Made by a program: the position numbers and the translations under genes
Shown: positions 1 to 7,945 of the stretch, piece after piece
How positions within the stretch are numbered: position 1 is the first letter of the stretch
Layout of the letters: each line of letters begins with the position of its first letter
Assembly (NCBI RefSeq): GCF_001641125.1
Contig: NZ_LWLP01000001.1
Location: forward strand, 2,590,079-2,654,078
DNA from: Arthrobacter sp. OY3WO11
Lineage (GTDB): Bacteria; Actinomycetota; Actinomycetes; Actinomycetales; Micrococcaceae
Reading direction: 5' to 3'
Length of the DNA: 64,000 bases
The notes under the pieces: generated by a model
What the model was told of the DNA's origin: nothing
Database searches by the model: none
The model's input: the letters and a program-made list of their open reading frames with translations, nothing else

Positions 1-668
1 GGCTCGCGTCCTGCGGCACGCAATGCCCAGTAACCGCCCATCGAGATTCCCACCAGGGCAGCCTGGTCCAGCCGGAAGTTGTCCAACACCGCCCCAACCG
101 GCTTTTCCCAGTCGTGGTCGAAGGTGAGTCCGTTTAACGTCCGCGCACGGCCTTGGCCCGGCCCCTCGAAGGCAACCACGGTGAAACCTGCGGCCGCGAT
201 CCTTTGGCAGATGGGGAAGAACTCCTCGATCAGGGAGTCGAACCCGCCGTGCAGCAGCACCGTGCCGCCGTTTCGTGGGCCGGACGCCGGAAGCGAATAG
301 GCCGGCAGCGACGCCCCGCCGTAGGGGATGTTGTGACGTGTCAGTCCAGCACCGAATGCCGTGTCGAAGAGCTGCAGGTAGCGGCGGTAGCGGTCCGTTT
401 TCTCCACTGACCGTGGTGGTGTGAAGAACTCCGCGATCCTCGCGTAACCCGCCGCCTGCCGGTGCCGGTCCTCTGCTGCGGCCCGGTTGGACAAGGTCTC
501 GAACACGGCCGCGCAGTCATCCATCCCCCGCACGTGTGGTGCGGCGCTGAGCAGCTCATCCCGGTCGGCGAAGCCCAGCGCATGTGCGCGGTTGAGTTGG
601 TAGTGAATGAAGTCCCGCCGGTGGAACCGTTCGAATCCCACCGGCAGGGCAACAAGCGCTGGGCTCAT
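1..668 (-). CDS. alpha/beta hydrolase family protein (3' part cut by window edge)
   Basis: The minus-strand frame is open from an ATG at 668 to the window edge (222 codons), so the C-terminus is missing. The N-terminal ~120 residues are helical. The hydrolase fold follows, with LLHGGFDS (oxyanion region), a strand ending VVAFEGPGQG, and the nucleophile elbow GISMGGYWAL (G-x-S-x-G, Ser nucleophile). This layout resembles FrsA/dipeptidyl-peptidase-like esterases with an N-terminal cap. The catalytic Asp and His would lie beyond the edge. The start is coupled to the upstream gene: its TGA and this ATG share one base (TGATG). The substrate cannot be inferred. Confidence 0.8.
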   Translation of the reverse strand, partial: MSPALVALPVGFERFHRRDFIHYQLNRAHALGFADRDELLSAAPHVRGMDDCAAVFETLSNRAAAEDRHRQAAGYARIAEFFTPPRSVEKTDRYRRYLQLFDTAFGAGLTRHNIPYGGASLPAYSLPASGPRNGGTVLLHGGFDSLIEEFFPICQRIAAAGFTVVAFEGPGQGRARTLNGLTFDHDWEKPVGAVLDNFRLDQAALVGISMGGYWALRAAGRE

Positions 669-940
669 CACTGCCCAGCTTGTGTGGTTCCAAACATCAG
701 GGTCCGCCGCCGCACATCGTAGTAGACGGTGTCTGACCGTTTCAGGAGGCCATGGAGGACCTCGGCATCTTCGGCGTCGAGCGTGAGCACTTCTTCCCAG
801 GCCCCTTGGTCGAGGACCAGCTGAAGGGTCCACGTACCAGGCTTTCCTGCGTCTCCGGCCACCCAGCTGAACTGGTAATGGTTGACCTGCCGGACTTGGA
901 TGCTGTCATCTGTGATCGGTTGTTTTGGCGTGGGGCTCAT
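668..940 (-). CDS. small conserved-looking hypothetical protein (90 aa)
   Basis: A 90-residue protein beginning MSPTPKQPITDD. I do not recognise a named family. The body reads as a beta-rich domain (HYQFSWVAGDAG, GTWTLQLVLDQ, EEVLTLDAEDAEVLHGLLKRSD), with no Cys pairs, membrane segment or signal peptide. A longer in-frame ATG exists at 985, but the ATG at 940 has a GAGGAGGGG ribosome site six bases upstream, so I chose it. The TGA overlaps the ATG of the downstream hydrolase by one base, implying translational coupling and a shared role. Confidence 0.6.
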   Translation of the reverse strand: MSPTPKQPITDDSIQVRQVNHYQFSWVAGDAGKPGTWTLQLVLDQGAWEEVLTLDAEDAEVLHGLLKRSDTVYYDVRRRTLMFGTTQAGQ

Positions 941-1009
941 GGTCCCCTCCTCGTTTCGCTGTGGCGGGCCCGCTGCATAAGCCAAGCACCAATCTAGACC
1001 TGGTGTACC

Positions 1010-1624
1010 TCATGATCCAGAGCCGATTGATTCAGCCCGGTCGCGGAGGTTCAGCAGCATTTTGCGCATCATCCAGAAGTCGCCGAACTCAAGAAGAAGA
1101 GAGAAGGCGATGGTGGGTGAGAGCCACCGGTACCGAGAACGAACGCGGCTGATTAACCGCGTTGAACCGTCCGAACAAGGGTCGAGTTGCCACGTCCAGG
1201 TGGTGTCACCGGGCGTACCCCAGATCATGGACCTAGGCGCGTCGATCGCCTGTACTGGCATGCCGTGCTTGCCGTCGGGACTCATTGGCACGATGTCGCC
1301 CACGGCGAGGTTCTGGAGTTCCGGAATGATTCGCCGGGCGCTGGGGCGGCCCAGGTTGTCGAGGATGTCGTAGCTGTACCAGCCGGCCCGGGTGAGTCCG
1401 GCCTGGACCAGCCACGGCCAGATCCGCTCCGGTGGCGCGCCAACCGTGATGACCCGCGTGGCGTTGAACGTTGGCCTCGGCACGAGGTCGTCGCCGGGCA
1501 AAGACCGCGCGACCTCTTCCGGCATGGCGCCCCAGTGGAGCTGCCAAGGACGCACGTACCGGGCATACGTTGTGATCGCAACGGACGCTGCGATCACTAT
1601 GCTCCAACGCAGGTGGGCTTGCAT
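1010..1624 (-). CDS. SRPBCC (START-like) family protein with N-terminal membrane anchor
   Basis: A 204-residue protein. Residues 8-20 form a short hydrophobic segment (IVIAASVAITTYA), then a START/polyketide-cyclase-like ligand-binding domain follows: APPERIWPWLVQAG, the middle block NLAVGDIVPMSP, and a C-terminal amphipathic helix. It is clearly paralogous to the protein at 3903-4631: both share LPGDxLxPxP, APPxxxWPWLVQ, RAGxYSY and LAVGDI. SRPBCC proteins bind hydrophobic ligands; nothing here identifies one. A GTG directly precedes the chosen ATG and could be the start instead; neither has a strong ribosome site. Confidence 0.72.
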   Translation of the reverse strand: MQAHLRWSIVIAASVAITTYARYVRPWQLHWGAMPEEVARSLPGDDLVPRPTFNATRVITVGAPPERIWPWLVQAGLTRAGWYSYDILDNLGRPSARRIIPELQNLAVGDIVPMSPDGKHGMPVQAIDAPRSMIWGTPGDTTWTWQLDPCSDGSTRLISRVRSRYRWLSPTIAFSLLLEFGDFWMMRKMLLNLRDRAESIGSGS

Positions 1625-1682
1625 CACCCAAGTATGTCCGTCACTCCCCTGCCGGTTCCAGAGGCCAAACGTCCCGGCCAGT

Positions 1683-2504
1683 TCAGCGACCGCCGAGCCC
1701 CTGAAGGATTGCTGCGCCCCATTGCGCGCTGTTAGCCAGGATCACGAACCCGACTGCCGGAACGCTCAACGCCCAGGCTGCCTGCCGCCGTCGTGCCTGG
1801 TCCACAAGCAGCCGGAGGGAAGTAAAGCTGCGTTGAAGGGCCGGCAGATCGGTCATGGCAGGAGGCTGCCGGCACCAGGTCCCCGGCTGAACGGCCGCCT
1901 GCGCGATCTGTGCCACCTGCTCCGTACCCAGCACGGGCTGCAACTGGCGCAGCCAGGCAAGGAGCCGCGCCTCCCTCACCACAGCCACGCGCTCGGGCCG
2001 CGCTTTGATGGTTAACTTCTTCGGGTTGACGATGACGACGACGCCGGTCACCTCGACATGGAAGCCAGCCGCGGTGCTCAGAAGCTTTGCTGCCCGGGCG
2101 GCTTCGTGCGCAGAGCAAAGAAGGTGCCGCGTCCTCTTTCCCGCAACCAGGAGTGCCCGCCCGGCCACCCAGACAGGCTGGCCGGAGTGGTTCTTGGTGT
2201 TCAAAGTAAAAACTCCCGCCGGCCCTACCAGCACGTGGTCTATATCCGCGGAGCCTGTGCCCACCGGTACTGCATGCAAGACCAGCCACTCGGGGCCGAG
2301 CCCCTCAAGGATTCGCCCGACGGCGATCTCGCCGAGCGCCCCCTTGTACCACGTTATGGTTTCCGGTCTGAGCGGGCTGGCACCAAACACCCGCTGCAGC
2401 CATTTACGGGGCGGAACGCGGCTTTGGAGCGCCATCAACTCTTCGATCACTGCCTGCCCGGGAACCCGCTCGCCCAACTGCAGTGGTGTGGCATCAGCGC
2501 TCAT
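1683..2504 (-). CDS. NERD-domain (nuclease-related) protein with C-terminal membrane segment
   Basis: A 273-residue protein. Roughly residues 50-150 match a NERD domain: the opening GALGEIAVGRIL helix, then a strand with DIDHVLVGPAGVFTLNTKNH carrying the acidic/lysine positions (D-x-D...K) expected for restriction-endonuclease-like folds. The C-terminus has a hydrophobic segment (AWALSVPAVGFVILAN) that may anchor it. NERD is often described as a predicted nuclease domain, but most members are untested. The start at 2504 has GGGAGA six bases upstream; the frame continues to 2708 but the extra N-terminus looks non-coding. It lies between two SRPBCC paralogues, a context that gives no direct role. 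Confidence 0.78.
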   Translation of the reverse strand: MSADATPLQLGERVPGQAVIEELMALQSRVPPRKWLQRVFGASPLRPETITWYKGALGEIAVGRILEGLGPEWLVLHAVPVGTGSADIDHVLVGPAGVFTLNTKNHSGQPVWVAGRALLVAGKRTRHLLCSAHEAARAAKLLSTAAGFHVEVTGVVVIVNPKKLTIKARPERVAVVREARLLAWLRQLQPVLGTEQVAQIAQAAVQPGTWCRQPPAMTDLPALQRSFTSLRLLVDQARRRQAAWALSVPAVGFVILANSAQWGAAILQGLGGR

Positions 2505-2682
2505 GGCCGTCTCCCAAACTTTCGGATGCTGGACAGCGTAGATCGGGAAGAGATCGAAAAACAGCCGCAAAGGGCCCTGATCCTGAATGCTTCCCGAATA
2601 TTTGCCCAACGTTGAGCCCTTCTTGCGGGAGCGTGAATTTGGTGCCTTAGCCAAGACCTCGCAGCCTCCTGCTACGTCCCTT

Positions 2683-3549
2683 CTAGGGCAGCCCGTCCGC
2701 TGCGCCAAGTCCGCGCCGGGCGACGACGTACCCCCAGAGCAACAGCGCGTGTGGACGCGTTCCCCGCCAGCTCAGGGGGACAGAAAAGCCGTCCCGCTCC
2801 ACAACAGTGGCTGACCACCGGCGGCGTACCAGCCCGGGCCGGCGGAGTCGGACATTGTCGAGGTAGGCGTACGGGATCCATCGCCCTGCGTGTTGCTTTG
2901 CAAGCCTGACTGCACGCGCCGACGTCACGGTGGCGCGCTGAAAGCGGGGGTTTTCGCCCTGGTCCAACGGACCATGCGGAATGGTTCCGGCGGGCAGGAT
3001 AAGGATGCCGTTCATGTTGACCCACACTTGAACCCGCCTGCCATCGCTGGCGGCGTCCCCGGAAACCAGCCGGCACAGGTCATCGTCCTCTTCAGGTTCC
3101 ACTGACTGCGGCGGATGGGACGCAGTGGCTGAGGTGTCCGGCTGGTCCGCGAAATAGGGGTCATGCGCCCTCACGTTGGCAGCTGCGACAGCCTGCATCA
3201 CGGCTGCGCGCAATCCATCAGCGCACAACCGGGGCGCGGCAACGGCGAACACCTCCCGGTCGAGCTGTACAACCGAGCGGACGCCGGCCTGCCCACCCAA
3301 GAGTTCGGCCAGATCGTCATGGTCGGGGCGGACAAGCAGGCCAACTTCATCGCCCAGTCCCACCTGCCAGCTATGGCCGGCAATCTCGGGTTCGGTCTCG
3401 AGCTCCACATCGATCCAGTCCGCCAACTCCACCGCACCAACCGGTCTGAGATCCTCCCCTGCAATGCACGGCCTGAGGAGTCCCAGACGGTGCAAAAGAT
3501 CAGTGGTGTGGACAGTACAGTCATGCTTGTGCGGTCGGTGCTGCACCAT
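2683..3549 (-). CDS. hypothetical protein (288 aa)
   Basis: I do not recognise this protein. The first half looks like a secretion-chaperone-like alpha/beta domain (EIAGHSWQVGLGDEVGLLVR, ELLGGQAGVRSVVQLDREVF, GLRAAVMQAVAAANVR). A short acidic linker (EPEEDDD) follows, then a second domain with several strands and many Arg (VQVWVNMNGILILPAG, RWIPYAYLDNVRLRRPG). There is no signal peptide. The start has GGGGGAG five bases upstream. It is followed, 178 bp on, by the NERD gene on the same strand, so the two may be co-transcribed. The domain impression of the first half is weak. Confidence 0.6.
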   Translation of the reverse strand: MVQHRPHKHDCTVHTTDLLHRLGLLRPCIAGEDLRPVGAVELADWIDVELETEPEIAGHSWQVGLGDEVGLLVRPDHDDLAELLGGQAGVRSVVQLDREVFAVAAPRLCADGLRAAVMQAVAAANVRAHDPYFADQPDTSATASHPPQSVEPEEDDDLCRLVSGDAASDGRRVQVWVNMNGILILPAGTIPHGPLDQGENPRFQRATVTSARAVRLAKQHAGRWIPYAYLDNVRLRRPGLVRRRWSATVVERDGFSVPLSWRGTRPHALLLWGYVVARRGLGAADGLP

Positions 3550-3902
3550 CAGGCTCCCCCAGGATTAGTGCGGGCCAGGACCTGGACGCCCCAAACGGCA
3601 GGCGCCCCGGTTCGCTTCCTGGGTCCACATCGAGATGACATCGAATAAGCCGGTTTCGAAGTGAGTTCGATACTAAGTCATCCCACCTGGGGAGATGCAG
3701 GTCCCAGACCAAAACTTTTGATCCGGCACGTGGGGATGTTGCCGTGCTGCATCTGCACCGCTGGCAGCCGTGTCAGTTCCAAGGGACCTTGGGCTCTGGG
3801 GGCCGGGCCGGCCGGGCCGTAATGTCATGGCATCCAGGATTTCCGTGGCGGTGTGCACAGGTTCCGTAGGATGCCCGGACACTTACCTCAGGAGACAGGA
3901 AG
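3550..3902. other. 353-bp intergenic region between divergent genes
   Basis: No convincing coding frame. It must hold promoters for the minus-strand gene starting at 3549 and the plus-strand SRPBCC gene starting at 3903. A -10-like TAGGAT sits at 3867-3872 on the plus strand, but I found no good -35. Around 3630-3670 the motif TTCGA/ATCGAA recurs at least four times, which could be a repeated operator or chance. Confidence 0.4.
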
Positions 3903-4631
3903 ATGCTTTCACTTCGAACCGCGGACCACCGCAGAACGGCCCGCATTCCGGGGCGTTGGGTTCCGGGAGCCATCGGGACCGCAATGGCTGTCGGTGTCCT
4001 TACCCACGTCGTGCTGCCCCGTCTTTTAGGTAGGTGGGGTGCTGCCGGGTCAGAGGCGGGTATGCCGCTTCCAGGGGATCACCTGATCCCTGAACCCGAC
4101 TCCGTGCAGACAATGGCAGTGACCATCTCCGCGCCGCCAGCGCAGGTATGGCCCTGGCTGGTGCAGATGGGGGTTGACCGGGCCGGACTGTACTCGTACA
4201 CGTGGGTTGAGAACGGACTGCTCCATTTGGGCGTAACCAACGCAGATAGGATCCACCCGGAGTGGCAGGACCTCGCAGTAGGCGACATTATTGCCTTCAC
4301 GCCCGCCCGTTACCCCGGAGGGCGCATGGGGCCCCGGGTAGTGGAGCTGGAGAGCGGCCGGCACCTCGTTCTCGACGCAAGCCCTGGCGCGCCGCCGGGC
4401 ACGGTCACCGGAACGTGGCAGTTCATCCTCCACGAAGCGGACGACGGCGGGACGCGGCTGCTGCTGCGGACACGCAGCGGCCCGGGCCGGCCCGCAGCGC
4501 TGCGCTTCATGGACTTCCTGCTGCAGCCGGCTTACCTGGTCATGGATCGCGCGATGCTGTTGGGCATCAAACAGCGCGCTGAGCGGGAGGCGCAGAAGGA
4601 CTATGGCTATGCGGAAAGCCCGCTCAGCTAA
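3903..4631 (+). CDS. SRPBCC (START-like) family protein, paralogue of 1010-1624
   Basis: A 242-residue protein with an N-terminal hydrophobic anchor (GAIGTAMAVGVLTHVVLPRLLG, residues 22-43 approx.) and a START-like domain. Shared blocks with the first paralogue are LPGDHLIPEPD, APPAQVWPWLVQMG, RAGLYSYTWVEN and LAVGDIIAFTPA. A strong AGGAGACAGG ribosome site precedes the ATG. Its last eight bases overlap the 3' end of the convergent membrane-protein gene (4624-4631). It probably binds a hydrophobic small molecule near the membrane; the ligand is unknown. Confidence 0.75.
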   Translation: MLSLRTADHRRTARIPGRWVPGAIGTAMAVGVLTHVVLPRLLGRWGAAGSEAGMPLPGDHLIPEPDSVQTMAVTISAPPAQVWPWLVQMGVDRAGLYSYTWVENGLLHLGVTNADRIHPEWQDLAVGDIIAFTPARYPGGRMGPRVVELESGRHLVLDASPGAPPGTVTGTWQFILHEADDGGTRLLLRTRSGPGRPAALRFMDFLLQPAYLVMDRAMLLGIKQRAEREAQKDYGYAESPLS

Positions 4632-5490
4632 CTCCGGTTCGGGCGCCTGGCGATCGGGATAAGGCGAGCGCCCATCCACCTGCGATTCCAATGGCAAGCA
4701 GTACGGTGATGAAGCCGATCACCGGTGCGCTTGGCCATGTCAGGGCACCTCCATACCGCAGCAGGGCGAGCGCCTGCAGAATGACAAAGGCAATGGAGGT
4801 CAGGGCCACGGGGCGGACGGCGCGGAGATCGGCGCTGGACTGGCCCTGCGCAGCGGACCATCCCAGGCCGACCAGCCACGCTCCGATGGCCCTCGCCGTC
4901 AGCTCGGACAGCGTCCACGGCCACCACGTCGCGGCGTAAGTAGGCACCGCCAAAAGCGCCACGCCGTATAACAGCAGTACCCCGGCGATTCCCACCATAA
5001 GCAGCCGGAGCGCAGGGGGCAGCACCGGCCGTCGCGGCGTCACGGACGTTAGAGCAGGACGCCGGGAGCGGTTCTGCAACCAGCTGATCACGAGCATCGC
5101 CACGGGCACGGTGGCATAAATTGCCAACCAAGCCCAGGTGGCCACCTGGGCAAGTGCGCCAGTGTCCGGCGACAAGTGAAAACGATCGAGATGAAGCAGC
5201 GTGACTCCGAGAGTCAGCGTGGTGAAGACGAACACGGGCCAGACTGCCAGCCTCGCTGACTCCCAACTCGCTGAGCGGGCGCCCGCTATCTCCAAGCCGG
5301 CGGCCGACCAGTATGCGGCCCCGAGGAAGACGGCGGTCATGGGCGGATTGACTGTCCACGCGAACCATTCCGCAGTCCGTAGCGGAAACACGAACAGCAC
5401 CAGCCCGGCAAGGAACACGAGGAATGCAGCGACGTAGAGCAGCAGCCGCATCGCCGGAATCAACGGTGTGACCTCAGCTGAAGCGGGCAT
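4624..5490 (-). CDS. integral membrane protein, about 8 transmembrane segments
   Basis: A 288-residue highly hydrophobic protein with repeated membrane stretches (LLLYVAAFLVFLAGLVLFVF, VWPVFVFTTLTLGVTLL, AWLAIYATVPVAMLVISWL, LLMVGIAGVLLLYGVALLA, PVIGFITVLLAIGIAGGWAL). WFAWTVNPPMTAVFLGAAYW near the N-terminus recurs weakly in the second half as YAATWWPWTLSELTARAIGAWL, suggesting an internal duplication. I chose the ATG at 5490 because GAGGAG lies ten bases upstream; it overlaps the upstream fusion gene by 17 bp. A second candidate start is at 5451. Function unknown. Confidence 0.7.
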   Translation of the reverse strand: MPASAEVTPLIPAMRLLLYVAAFLVFLAGLVLFVFPLRTAEWFAWTVNPPMTAVFLGAAYWSAAGLEIAGARSASWESARLAVWPVFVFTTLTLGVTLLHLDRFHLSPDTGALAQVATWAWLAIYATVPVAMLVISWLQNRSRRPALTSVTPRRPVLPPALRLLMVGIAGVLLLYGVALLAVPTYAATWWPWTLSELTARAIGAWLVGLGWSAAQGQSSADLRAVRPVALTSIAFVILQALALLRYGGALTWPSAPVIGFITVLLAIGIAGGWALALSRSPGARTGVS

Positions 5491-7234
5491 CACCGGGCAG
5501 CTCCTCGGGTACTGCCACCCCACCCGGGGGAAAGGCGGGCAGGGGGTGCTCGGCCAGGTAGGTGTGGAGCATCGAGACCACGGTGGCCCCGTCCCCGACG
5601 GCAGTAGCCACCCTTTTGATCGAACCGGCCCGCACGTCGCCGATCGCGAAGATGCCGGGCATGCTGGTTTCCAGGGCCAGTGGATGCCTGCCGGGCCTGA
5701 TGGACCCGGCGTCATTCACCTCCCGGTTGGCGCCGGTGCGGAGGAAACCGGCCTGGTCACGCTCTACGGTGTCGGGCAGCCAGGAGGTCCGCGGCACCGA
5801 ACCGATGAGCACGAATAAACCGCCGGCTTCGATCTCCTCGCTCGGCGTTGAGTCGGGGGCTCCGGGTGCGGCGACCTTGACCGCGGCAAGGAATCCGTCC
5901 CGGTCGCGGGCACCCATGATCACGGTGCCATAGCGGATCGCAACGTTCCTGGTGGCCTCCAGTTGGGAGATGAGGTATTCCGACATGCTCACCGACAGAG
6001 TGGGTCCACGCACCAGCAGCGTCACCTTCTTCGCAAATTTCGCAAGGTGCAGGACAGCCTGTCCGGCCGAGTTGCCGCCGCCCACAACACAGACGTACTT
6101 TCCGGCCATCGACGGTGCCTCGGAGACAGTGGCCCCGTAGAAGACGCCCCTGCCCACCAGATCCTCTACTTGGGGTATGCCTATGCGGCGGTAGTCCACG
6201 CCGGTGGCCACCACCACTGTGCGGCACCGCACCACGCTGCCATCGGAAATCGACACAGAATACAGTGCTCCGTCCGCGCCGAGGCCCTCCACCTTCCGCA
6301 AGAACAGGAAGTCCGTGCCCAAAGTCCAGGCCTGGTGAAACGAGCGGTAGGCCAGGTGGGCGCCGCTGACACCGCGGGAGAAGCCAGGGTAGTTGCGGAT
6401 CAAGGAACTGGTGCCGGCCTGGCCCCCAACAGCTTCTCCCTCCACCACCATGGTGGCGAGGCCCTCCGAGGAGGCGTATACAGCGGCCGCAAGACCGGAG
6501 GGACCGGCTCCCACCACAACCACATCAAAGATCTTGTCCGCCGGTGGCGGTCGCGTCACGCCCATCGCTTCGGCGATCTCCAGGTCACTGGGGTTCTGGA
6601 GGACAATTGGTGAAGTGGTGAACTCCAGCACCAGAACCGGCAGCCTGGGGTCGCGCAGGCCCAGGCTCTCCAGCGTCCTTTCCGCGGTCTCGGACCCGGC
6701 AGCGTGGAAGCCCACCGGGATGTGGTTTCGGCTCAAGGAATCGCGCAGCCAATGGGTCCTCTCGTCGCCAACCTCCCCGATCAGCCGGACCGCCTCGAAC
6801 CCGACGCCCTGTGCCAGGTGCCAGTCGTCAAGGGCGTCAGTGATCGCCCCGTGGAATTCTTCGTCGCGCGCTCGTTCGGGTCGTATGATCAGCAGCTCCG
6901 CGTACCCCTGCCCGATCGCCCGGAATACAGTGGGGGCGCTGGCGAAGTCACCCCAAGTCACCACAACTGCACGTTTTGCGGCCGGGTGAAAGCCATAGGC
7001 ACGACGCAGGAAATCAAGGCCACCGCGATCCGCCGGTCCGTAGCATCCGAGTATGAGCGCGACCGGGCGATTCCAGCGCCGGAGTCCCTCAAGCACCGCC
7101 CGCCCGTGGGCGTGTCCCTCGCAGGCCACTACCTCGTAATCGGCACCGTAGCGTCGGCGTAACTCATCTCCGAGAATGCGCCGTGAGTCCGAGTCTGTGG
7201 TGGCAATCAGCATGATCGGAACCGAGTGCTCCAT
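5474..7234 (-). CDS. fused response-regulator/thioredoxin-reductase-like flavoprotein lacking redox cysteines
   Basis: A 586-residue, three-part protein. Residues 1-140 are a degenerate receiver domain: the strand that normally ends in the phospho-acceptor Asp reads ALILGCYGP (residues 59-67). Residues ~150-225 resemble a thioredoxin/glutaredoxin fold without a CxxC. Residues ~235-570 are a pyridine nucleotide-disulfide reductase core with FAD motif GAGPSG (242-247), NADPH motif GGGNSAG (385-391) and C-terminal AIGDVRAGS. Where thioredoxin reductase has CATC the sequence is FYGATVSEA (365-373), so no dithiol is present. It probably still binds FAD and NAD(P)H; electron acceptor unknown. The family is known as an actinobacterial fusion; this member looks doubly degenerate. 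Confidence 0.85.
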   Translation of the reverse strand: MEHSVPIMLIATTDSDSRRILGDELRRRYGADYEVVACEGHAHGRAVLEGLRRWNRPVALILGCYGPADRGGLDFLRRAYGFHPAAKRAVVVTWGDFASAPTVFRAIGQGYAELLIIRPERARDEEFHGAITDALDDWHLAQGVGFEAVRLIGEVGDERTHWLRDSLSRNHIPVGFHAAGSETAERTLESLGLRDPRLPVLVLEFTTSPIVLQNPSDLEIAEAMGVTRPPPADKIFDVVVVGAGPSGLAAAVYASSEGLATMVVEGEAVGGQAGTSSLIRNYPGFSRGVSGAHLAYRSFHQAWTLGTDFLFLRKVEGLGADGALYSVSISDGSVVRCRTVVVATGVDYRRIGIPQVEDLVGRGVFYGATVSEAPSMAGKYVCVVGGGNSAGQAVLHLAKFAKKVTLLVRGPTLSVSMSEYLISQLEATRNVAIRYGTVIMGARDRDGFLAAVKVAAPGAPDSTPSEEIEAGGLFVLIGSVPRTSWLPDTVERDQAGFLRTGANREVNDAGSIRPGRHPLALETSMPGIFAIGDVRAGSIKRVATAVGDGATVVSMLHTYLAEHPLPAFPPGGVAVPEELPGDARFS

Positions 7235-7469
7235 GGCCGCCGTCTTTCCGGTTCAATGGTTCGGTGGCGCTCACGATACTCGCGGTAGGACACAAGCGAC
7301 AAGGGGTGCTGTTTTGGTCCTTCTTTACCGGGGCCGGGGTTATATCGAACCCCGCTGGCCGCCTGGATTCCGCCATTCCAAAGATGCAGAGATTCTGCCA
7401 GAATGGCTCCCGACGGAGGGCTGGCAGGACGACTTGAACGGGACCGGAGCGATGGAAGTGGAGGACCCC

Positions 7470-7832
7470 ATGGAGGACCGCCCTATCCCGGGAATCAGCC
7501 TTACCGCCACACCCAGTGGAACGGGGTGTCTGGAGTGCCTCAGCGGTGACGGCCCGGGATGGTGGCTGCATCTTCGTCGCTGCGCCCAGTGCGGCCACAT
7601 CGGATGCTGCGATTCATCACCCTCCCAGCACGCCAGTGCCCACGCGCGCACCGCCGGACACCCGGTCATGAGGTCCTTTGAACCCGGGGAGGACTGGTTC
7701 TACAACCACACCACAAAGAAGTTCTTCCGTGGTCCGCGGCTTCCGGATCCTGAGTCCAGGCCACCGGAGCAGCCCTCACCTGCACCGCCAGACAAGGTAC
7801 CGGCAGACTGGCGGGAGCGCATCCACCGGTAA
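7470..7832 (+). CDS. UBP-type zinc-finger domain protein
   Basis: A 120-residue protein consisting almost entirely of a ubiquitin-specific-protease-type zinc finger. Ligands visible are Cys20, Cys23, Cys38, Cys41, Cys46/47 and a His-rich stretch (His54, His58, His64), followed by the aromatic strand EDWFYNH. The C-terminus is proline-rich and disordered. In eukaryotes this fold binds the free C-terminus of ubiquitin; bacteria have no canonical ubiquitin, so the partner here is unknown. The start at 7470 has GGAGG five bases upstream; an in-frame ATG at 7452 is also possible. It is divergent from the receiver/reductase fusion, with about 235 bp between starts. Confidence 0.82.
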   Translation: MEDRPIPGISLTATPSGTGCLECLSGDGPGWWLHLRRCAQCGHIGCCDSSPSQHASAHARTAGHPVMRSFEPGEDWFYNHTTKKFFRGPRLPDPESRPPEQPSPAPPDKVPADWRERIHR

Positions 7833-7945
7833 CAGCGGATCCAGAACCAACCGCGGCCGCCTGCTAGTGACCCGGGAGCACGCACTGGCTAAAATCAGGG
7901 TTCAGCGCTCAATCGGCAGAGCCCGGGCGAGCAGAGAGGCCAGCC

